Origin: Ottelia alismoides
Lineage: Eukaryota; Streptophyta; Magnoliopsida; Alismatales; Hydrocharitaceae
Assembly (NCBI GenBank): GCA_037367405.1
Contig: JAZKJV010008881.1
Coordinates: forward strand, 434,001-498,000
DNA: 64,000 nt
Direction of reading: 5' to 3'
Part shown: positions 56,880 to 64,000 of the stretch, one piece after another
Layout: each line of letters opens with the position of its first letter
Position numbering within the stretch: position 1 is the stretch's first letter
Notes under the pieces: generated by a model
Databases searched by the model: none
Seen by the model: the letters and a program-made list of their open reading frames with translations, nothing else
Told to the model about the DNA's origin: nothing
Position numbers and translations under genes: made by a program

Positions 56880-58300
56880 ATTGGCAAATCGGGAGTCGAT
56901 ACCCCCCCCCCCCAGTCAGTCATCTTGGATTGGCGAGAAGAAGAATCGGGAATTCTAAATGAAGATAGGATTTTACTCCTACCTGAAGCAAGCAATTGAA
57001 TCCAAACCCTGTATTTACACACTCAACACGGCGAAGGACCCGAAACCGAGTCTGATTAGTCTGGTTGATTTTAAGTGTGATTTTCAAGCAAATAGCAAAG
57101 GTTACATGGCCTATAGGGAAGTCGGCTCAAAGACGGATGCGTCTTCCCTATTTAACCTGTTGCCTAAGATACCTGTGTCCTTCCTTTCTTTGCTCCTATC
57201 CCAAGTTGATGGATTCAAAGACCTTACCCTATCTACCTGCAAGCAGGCGGAGGCTGACAAGGCTGGAACTTCACCTCGGGGGTTACTAGCAACTTGTCGC
57301 GAAGTACCGCTGGTTCACCCCTATCTACCTGCGAGCAGGCGGAGGCTACTTGGTACTAGTCAGTGAACCTTAAAAATTCAACTCGTGATATTTGATAGGA
57401 TCAGTTGGTACGTGATATGGAAGATAGGGATTTGGGCTCTGCCTTAAGGTGTACACACACACACACTCAAGTACCCTCACTCAGCCTGAAAACAAGGTCA
57501 GAGGTTAATCTCCTGCAAGCATAATTTCTGATTTTATTGATTTTTTGGTCAATTATGCCCGGTTTTAAGTTAAGTTATCACTGATTAAGTCCAACCACAC
57601 AGCACGTCTATCATCCAGTCCTAATTTCCTTTTTACCTAAGTTTTGAAAAACCAAGAGATATGAGTTGAGAAAAGCCGATGCACGATAAATCAATGATGC
57701 TATGCTGAGTTAAGAAGACTTACAGTGATCCCTTCGCTTTTATACAGGATGCAGAACAGAATTGAAAACTTTTTTACACTATATGCAAATGCAGACGATA
57801 AAATCCGCTCCTAAACAGGCAGTTCTATTAGCGAGTGAAGCACTAATTTAATTTGACTAGATCTGCGGTCTAAGTGTGTCTTTTATGTGTGATGTGTGGT
57901 CCTAAAAGAATTACGAGCACCAGCAATTCCTAGAGTGGCTTGAGGAGCCGCTAGTGCGAGCCTAATCTAAAAATCAATCCACATAGCACAAGGGGACACG
58001 TTTCCACTATTTTTACACACGCGAGAACCCGAACGGGAACCGCTAGAAAGAATGCAAAAATAATGAAAAATGTCAAAAATTACAAGTCCTCACAATCACT
58101 CTAAAAGTTTAAATGCAAGTTCCTCGAAGCGCCTTCGACTCCTCGTATTCCTTGCACAAAAACAATTTGAGGTCAGATAAAGGACGACACAAAATACTCA
58201 AAAATAAAGGATAGAAAAATATTTACAAGAAAACCGGGAATCAGACTACCTGGGGATGGAAAATCAGACACTCAGAAATTTTCTAGAAATTAACCTAAGT
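56880..58300 (-). other. 5' leader of Athila element 2
   Basis: Non-coding leader between primer site and gag, with a C run at about 56902-56913. A near-exact repeat of about 30 bp (ccctatctacctgc(a/g)agcagg, then cggaggct) occurs at about 57228 and 57320. It shares phrases with the leader of element 1 and with that of element 3 (for example gcggttc and ttctcg(c/t)gtgtgtaaa on the sense strand). Confidence 0.7.
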
Positions 58301-58304
58301 CGTG

Positions 58305-58324
58305 CCTCCCCGGCAACGGTGCCA
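58305..58324 (-). promoter_or_regulatory. Primer binding site of Athila element 2
   Basis: On the minus strand TGGCACCGTTGCCGGGGAGG, two bases after the LTR end, with one change (GGCACC for GGCGCC) from the site in element 1. Confidence 0.9.
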
Positions 58325-58326
58325 TT

Positions 58327-61300
58327 TGAAAAGCATGTTTCTACCCTTATTAATCCAATCAAATTAATGATTAAATAAATATCGAGTCGTTTGTTGTAGT
58401 CAGGTAAAAATGGACTGATCAAAAACCACTTTTAATTAAAGTTCAATTAATCACGAGCAATAGATTTAATTTACTTGGGCAAGTCCAAGGTCGAACTCAG
58501 GGAAGCAGCTGTCTCCTTAGGTAAATTTTAAGCGAATTTAGAAGTCGGATTTTTGGAAGATTATTTTTGGTATTTTTTGGCAATTTTTATGCAATTTAAA
58601 AGAAAGACAATGCAATATCAGGCCAGTTTACAAGTTAAATCAAAAATGTAAACAAATTAAGTCCAAAAATTATGAAACTTGGCTAGAATGTGGAATGCAA
58701 TGAAATTAAGCTACACTAATGTTTTTGGATTTTTCTGACACTTTATGAATTTACTGTGAATTAAAAATGAATGCAAAGTGATTTTTACAAAATCAATTTT
58801 AATAAATACCAAAACACATTATTTCCAGATATAAAAATTAGCCTAGATAGATCTAAGTCTGATGAATCCAGGAAAATTGATAAGTCTAAAATTCTATGTG
58901 AATTGGACCTATTAAAAATCAATTAAGGAAATCAGCAATTAATTTATTTAGGCCTCAGGATGTGTGCAAATGTAATGATTTTTGGGTACAATTTAAACTA
59001 AGTCTAATGTGAATTTTTGATGATTTTTTGAGCAACAAGGAATTTAATATGAATTAGAAGGCACACAATGGGCAAAATATGGAAAATTTCACCAATTTAA
59101 TAATATTAAATTCCTAATATCTCACAAAACCGAAACATGTGTCACATAAGATAGGGAACAAGATAAGCTACATAATGCAATTTTTAGAACTGAAAATAAT
59201 GCCAAATGGATACCTAGATATGCTTGCAAAGACATGGACCAAATTACCAATACAGAAAACAAAATTATTGAAAATTAAACATGCTGACAGGGACTTAAAT
59301 GCAATTACCTATAATGATGGGGTATGTGTGCAAAATTTCCTCTAGAACACGTGTGCCTCACGTGGTGCTCCTGGCAGGTACTAAATTGTAATTTACAAAA
59401 CTTCCAAGGGCCTAAGTATAAACTGCTCAGGCCACACGTGAGGAACACGTGAGGGGCTAGGCTCAGTAGGCATCGGAGGCTCGAGCTGTGGCTCGGGTGC
59501 TCTGCTGGCTCATGCGTGCTTCAGGATAGCCTCGGGAGCTCCGAGCCTAAGGGTCGAGGAGGAGGCTCGGAGGAGGCCACGTGGCGCACGATGGACCGCT
59601 CGATCGATGAAGATCCAACGAATGCGGATGGCTCCTGGGATGAAGCGACGTGGCTGTCTAAGATCCGTCAGATCACGATGGATCCAACAGCGGTGATGCA
59701 GACGATGTGGCGTGTTGCGAGACGCACGATCCTCGCGAGATCGGACGGATGTTGTAGGTCGAAGGAGAGAGCACGTGGCCGGATCATGAGCGTTGGATCC
59801 TCCTGATCCGACGGAGGCGGGGCGCTGGCGACGTGGCTCAATCAGAACCGTCCGATCATGAGGATCGGACAGAGGCTGTATGTCGTGATATTTGGTCTGC
59901 CGCCTCCTGCGGCGGATGTGGTTTGGCTCTGGCGAAGCCCCCTTAGCTCTGTCGTCTTCCCTCATGCTCGGTGAGGATTGTTGGATGCTCATGAGCAGTT
60001 GGGATTAATCGTGGAAGCGTCGGGGAGCCGTCGGGGCTCTGGTTGAAGCTGAAAAGGTCCGTAGGCCGGAAGCGATGAAGCTCTATGCAGCTCCGGTGAA
60101 GCTTCCGACCAATGAAGGAGAGGGTACCTACAGGGGTTAGTTCGATAGCCGAGGCATGCAGCGTGTACGTGAGGTGAATGCGAGTGCAACGGGAGGCCTC
60201 GAGCGGAGTGAAGGTGGTGCGGTGTTGATCCTCCGCCAAGGTGGCAGAGCTTTGGTCGGAGTGAAGAGTGAGGTGCTATCAGAGCAAATGGGATGGCGCA
60301 CGAAGATCAGAGCTCCATGGCGGAGCTCGATGAATGATCAGGCGGAAACGAGAGTGATCGGAGAAGGCGGATAAATTGCAAGAAAAATAAATAAAATGAA
60401 GAAGGAGATCGAGGGGGAATGGAGGATGCTACCTAGGGATAGAAGCTCGGAGTTGAGCTCTTGGTCGTCGCTCGAAGGTCGGTAGAAGTCCTAAGCTCAA
60501 GCAACTCACGGGAGGAGCTGTGGCATGGCGGAGCAGAGCTGTGGATCTCGTCGGAGGAATACTCCCTTCTTCGCTCGATTTCACTCAAAAATTCTGTCAC
60601 CAATCAAGAGGTAAGAGCTCGGGGGAACCTTCTGCTATGGCGGATGGGGTCGTCGGTCGTAGGTGGTGAAGTATTAATAGGTTGGAGGTGAGGGTGTAGG
60701 TGACGGGATGGCGAAGTTGGTGGAGGTCGTGGAGCGACATGGGTGAGGTTCATGGCGATTGAGGAGGTCGGCGAGGATGAGGGTGTGATGGGCTACGAGG
60801 TGGAGGTGGTAGAGGGCGGAGAGGATGGCCGGAGTGGTACCGAAAATAAAAAGGGGGCGGTGCGTGCGTGAGGTGGGCGGCGTGGGTGCGATAGCATCTG
60901 GAGATTGGTGACGGGCTCTTAGACGTTGGATCTTGAGATCCAATGGCTCGGAGTGACTAGTGAGTGGTTGGGTTTAGATCTGAAGCGATGAGATCGAGGG
61001 CGTATGGATCACCACGTGGCGCCAGGAGAACGAGGAGGAAGTGGATGGTCGTGATGTGATCCTTGGATAGATCGGGCGGTGGATGGGTTGCGACACTGGA
61101 GGGCCCAGATTAGGAGAGAGAGAGAGGAAGGGATTGGACGGCAGGGGATGAAGGGTGTGTGTAGCGATGTGAGCGGGCTGTGTGGTGCAATCAGAGGGCG
61201 CTATGTGGCCTGATCTGAATGGCTGAAAGAGAATGTGGGATTAGGGAGAGAAGATGGCTGAATTTGGAAAAACTCAAAACATGAGAGTTGTAGCTCTCGA

Positions 61301-61859
61301 TGAAATCTACAAGGTTCATGACCGAAAATGGAGATGAGTTCAAATACTATACAAAAAATACAAGGGTACAATATACATACATATAATGTATAAAGGGGCC
61401 CCAAAAAATCAAGTTTTGCATACGAGCTCCGATTTAAATGAAATTGGTCTCATTTTGAAGGTCTCTGAGTGTGTATTATTCTGAAAGTGAGTGGACCTTT
61501 ATCAGAGGTTGTGTGAGGTAGATATTTGCATTCTAAAGTCTGAGGTCTCCAACTGGGTTTGGGGTTTTATTGGGTATATTTACAAGCTAGGAATTTTTGG
61601 CATTTTCCTTATATTATTAGTTAGTAATATACACAGTATAAGAATGGTTTTATTGACCTTGGAGTGAGTATAAAATACAGATAAATAAGTTAATATTGGT
61701 GAATATTTACAAGTGAATTAGGCTTCTTATTTAATGCAAATATGGATGCTAAAATGCATGTATGAATGCTAATTATGCAAGATAAGGGGAAATATGTTGT
61801 TATTTATTTGGGAACAAGACTATTTTCAACTTTAAGAGTGATGAATCACAGATTCGTCA
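58327..61859 (-). repeat. 5' LTR of Athila element 2, complete
   Basis: 3,533 bp, starts tgaaaagcatgtttc and ends gattcgtca. Its first 2,994 bp match 46788-49779; the rest (61321-61859) is missing from the partner. Open frames in its GC-rich centre (59510-60940) occur on both strands and recur in the partner LTR, so they are not genes. Confidence 0.93.
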
Positions 61860-63517
61860 ATCATTAAACTCACCCTCCTCGTTGGATCGCCTTCACCTCA
61901 CCAACTTCACCGAGCAGCAACCCTGCGCGACCGCATGCGTTCCGCCTCCTTTATAAGCAGTCCAGCCACCCGTTGCTTTACACGTAAGTAGCAATCGCTC
62001 CGCGCGCTTTTACGTCGACCGTCACCACCTCTGAGGGCGCTCACTCTAGTTCCTCGACTCACATCACCGCAACTCCATCATGTAGTGACCTCAGGTTGTG
62101 TGTCGACCAAGGTGATTGTCTTCCGCCCACGAGTAGCCAAGACACCACATCGAGTCTCATTCATCGAAATCACCCCGTCACCACCTCTCTTATTTCCATC
62201 GAATGAGGAAGAAGGAAGGGAACCAGTCCTCACGTGACCCCATACGTCCCTTTGGGACTTTTGCAAAGGGAACCCTCGGAAACCACTCTCAAATCCAGTA
62301 GCTCAACCAGAATACGTGGCACGTGCAATGCACGTGCTCGTGGGGGGAAGAATTGCACGTACCTCCCCGCATCATCTGGAAATCAAGCTCAAGTCCTCGC
62401 CAATTAGAAGGCATGGATGCTGTACGTGCCCTGGAGGAAAAATTGTCCCACAGACCCTCAACCTTCAACGATTTGCACGCAAACCCCCAACTCTGGAGTC
62501 ATGCGCTACGCACGCTCCTCGACTGGAAAATTGCATCGATACCCTCATGAGTCTAGGTAATTTCATCTAAGTCCTATTAGCATAATTATCTATTAATTTT
62601 ATTTCTATATTTGCATTTAGGCCCTTGTGTTTGGACCATATTTTGAAGCTTCATTTGCATCATCTTTATTTATTTAAATATAGCATTGTGTTCTTCAATT
62701 ATTCTCTACGATATGGCATGCTTGTGACATTTATATTCTCTGTGGTTAATTCATAATAATTGTTCATGTGAAAATTTGCATATTTTACCCAATCTATGTT
62801 CAGAAATTAGTAACTAATTAACAATAGCTCCAAAAGTTATCAAAAAATTAATTGATAGTAGAATTAAACACTATTTACATTGTGCCCCAAAAGAACTGCA
62901 TTTGAGTGCATGTTTTGCTTTAAAAAATCATGTCGTGCATTTCATGAATTAATTGTTAATAGGTATAAAATTCAACATTTTTAGGGTTTAGGATTTTTCT
63001 GAGATATATTAACTAGCATCTTAGATAATTTTATTTTCTGAAAATAAGTAGATTTAATATTTATCATAATTAATTATTGAAAATCACACTGTTTGCATTC
63101 ATAAATTCATTATTGATTTCAATTGCATCTGAAAATTCCAAAAAAATACAGCATGTTCATTTCATCATTATTTTCCTCTCGGCCAAGTCTCATAATTTTT
63201 GGACCACGTTTGATCATTGTTCACATTTTAGTCCTTAAAAGTTAGCCAAAATTGCACATCGCCCATTTATTGCATTAAAAAAATAAAAAACTTCTTTAAA
63301 AACCTAGCTTCGTGATCTACTATAATTAACCTAAGGAGATAGTTGCCTCCCTGAGTTCGACTTTTGACTTACCAAATAAAAAAAGTTGGTCGCTCGCTTT
63401 TATTTAACACATTAATTAAAAAAAGTGGTTTTTATATATCTGAAATTGACCGTCTGCAATGAAAAATTTAAACGTTAATTTTGACAAATTAACAAGGGAA
63501 TTTTAGGGTTCGTAGAT

Positions 63518-63540
63518 TGGCGTCGTTACCGGGGAGGCAC
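63518..63540 (+). promoter_or_regulatory. Primer binding site of Athila element 3
   Basis: tggcgtcgttaccggggagg on the plus strand, an Athila-type primer site with two changes from that of element 1. It shows that the LTR to its left is a 5' LTR and that element 3 runs to the right. Confidence 0.85.
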
Positions 63541-64000
63541 AGCTTAGGTTGTGTTTAGAAAATCACGTTTTATGTTTTCCACCCTAGGTATTTTTGTATT
63601 TATTTCTCTATCTTCTCAGCATTTTTTTCTTTTATTTTGTATATTTTCTTAGTGAACCTCCCTAATATTTGATCTTTTATTTTTCTTGTGAGGTACTCGG
63701 TGGACTTAGAGAAACTCTCTCGGAAGCCGACGTAACTCGAAGCGATCAGATGCATGAAGAATTTAATTTTTGGAGAGGGAGTGTTTTTCTCTAATTTGTA
63801 ATTAATTAATCATTTCCAGCGGTTCTCGATCGAGTTCTCGTGTGTGTAAAGAGATTGGACTCTTTGTGGTGTGTTGGACATATTTCACTCTTCGGTGAGG
63901 ATGGAGCCCAACTTGAGTGGTTTGTAGTCCTAGGATTGCAGCGTGACTATTATAGCTTCTAGGATATTTTTGTGCTCGTAGGACTAGGACCACACTGCAC
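63541..64000 (+). other. 5' leader of Athila element 3, runs off the window
   Basis: Shares ordered phrases with the sense-strand leader of element 2: gcggttctcgatcgagttctc (63820), cgtgtgtgtaaagag (63839) and gtgctcgtaggactaggacc (63972). No coding region starts before the window ends. Confidence 0.8.

Larger units (their letters stand above)
46788..61859 (-). mobile_element. Athila-type LTR retrotransposon 2, coding but inactivated
   Basis: 15.07-kb element bounded by the perfect 5-bp repeat atcat (46783-46787 and 61860-61864). The right, 5' LTR is complete (58327-61859). The left, 3' LTR (46788-49779) lacks the 539 bp equivalent to 61321-61859 plus the adjacent polypurine tract. The primer site is at 58305-58324. 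Reading on the minus strand the order is leader, gag, protease, RT, RNase H, integrase, and a 3' non-coding region with PPT-hairpin modules. This is the Ty3 order of the Athila lineage. Stops and frameshifts in every domain make it non-functional, and I see no envelope-like frame. Confidence 0.95.
45153..63514 (+). repeat. 5' LTR of Athila element 3, split by element 2
   Basis: The plus-strand LTR starts tgatgaatccgtgattcatca at 45153 and resumes at 61865 after the 15.07-kb insertion of element 2, which duplicated atcat. It ends just before the primer site at 63518. Combined length is about 3.28 kb. A TATA box (ctataaaag, 46429-46437) marks the promoter. The 212-codon plus frame at 46152-46790 lies in the GC-rich U3/R and has no domain. 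The LTR end reads cgta instead of the usual ca. Confidence 0.85.

Overview
This window is gene-poor nuclear DNA from a flowering plant, made almost entirely of transposable elements nested in one another. The evidence is the mix of families: three Athila-type Ty3 elements with LTRs near 3 kb, Copia-type elements primed by initiator tRNA-Met, a Mutator-like element, MITEs, an RTE-type LINE and tRNA-derived SINEs. I cannot name the species. I see no intact host gene. The best host candidates are a promoter-like block with a possible box C/D snoRNA (about 24.27-24.56 kb) and two decayed, unidentified coding stretches (about 8.7-9.7 kb and 26.9-27.4 kb).

Region by region. 1-5.66 kb: a foldback Mutator-type MITE (547-807), a second copy split by a SINE (1218-1610), then a dead RTE LINE (about 1689-5456) carrying a 398-bp hAT-like MITE, followed by another SINE. 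5.86-8.33 kb: a small non-autonomous Copia-type LTR element, minus strand. 8.3-11.1 kb: thin relics and a third MITE copy. 11.32-23.16 kb: a Mutator-like element (88-bp terminal inverted repeats, GC-rich cargo) split by a 10.64-kb non-autonomous LTR element with 2.66-kb LTRs and a perfect 5-bp target duplication. 23.2-23.6 kb: a 117-bp minisatellite. 23.6-28.5 kb: mostly anonymous DNA. 28.5-29.2 kb: an Athila LTR fragment. 29.20-40.80 kb: Athila element 1 (minus strand, complete LTRs, TSD cacat, pol replaced by an unknown reading frame). 40.8-43.8 kb: anonymous DNA and an old Athila leader. 43.86-45.15 kb: the 3' half of a Copia element. 45.15-63.51 kb: the 5' LTR of Athila element 3 (plus strand), interrupted by all of Athila element 2 (46,788-61,859, minus strand, TSD atcat), which carries a recognisable but inactivated gag-protease-RT-RNase H-integrase. 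The window ends in the leader of element 3.

The elements form dependency groups. The SINEs share their 3' tail with the RTE LINE and were probably mobilised by its enzyme. The Athila elements share primer site, leader and 3' non-coding modules, so element 1, which lacks pol, was probably mobilised by a relative such as element 2. The 10.64-kb element has no coding capacity and must have borrowed proteins from a Copia relative.

Three observations stand out. The 10.64-kb element contains many short hairpins whose arms differ in sequence but whose centres are nearly constant (AA-TCACA-TT and related). The Athila elements have, between the last gene and the 3' LTR, repeated modules that join a polypurine-tract-like G run to a hairpin. 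The SINE family appears to share sequence with both ends of the resident LINE.
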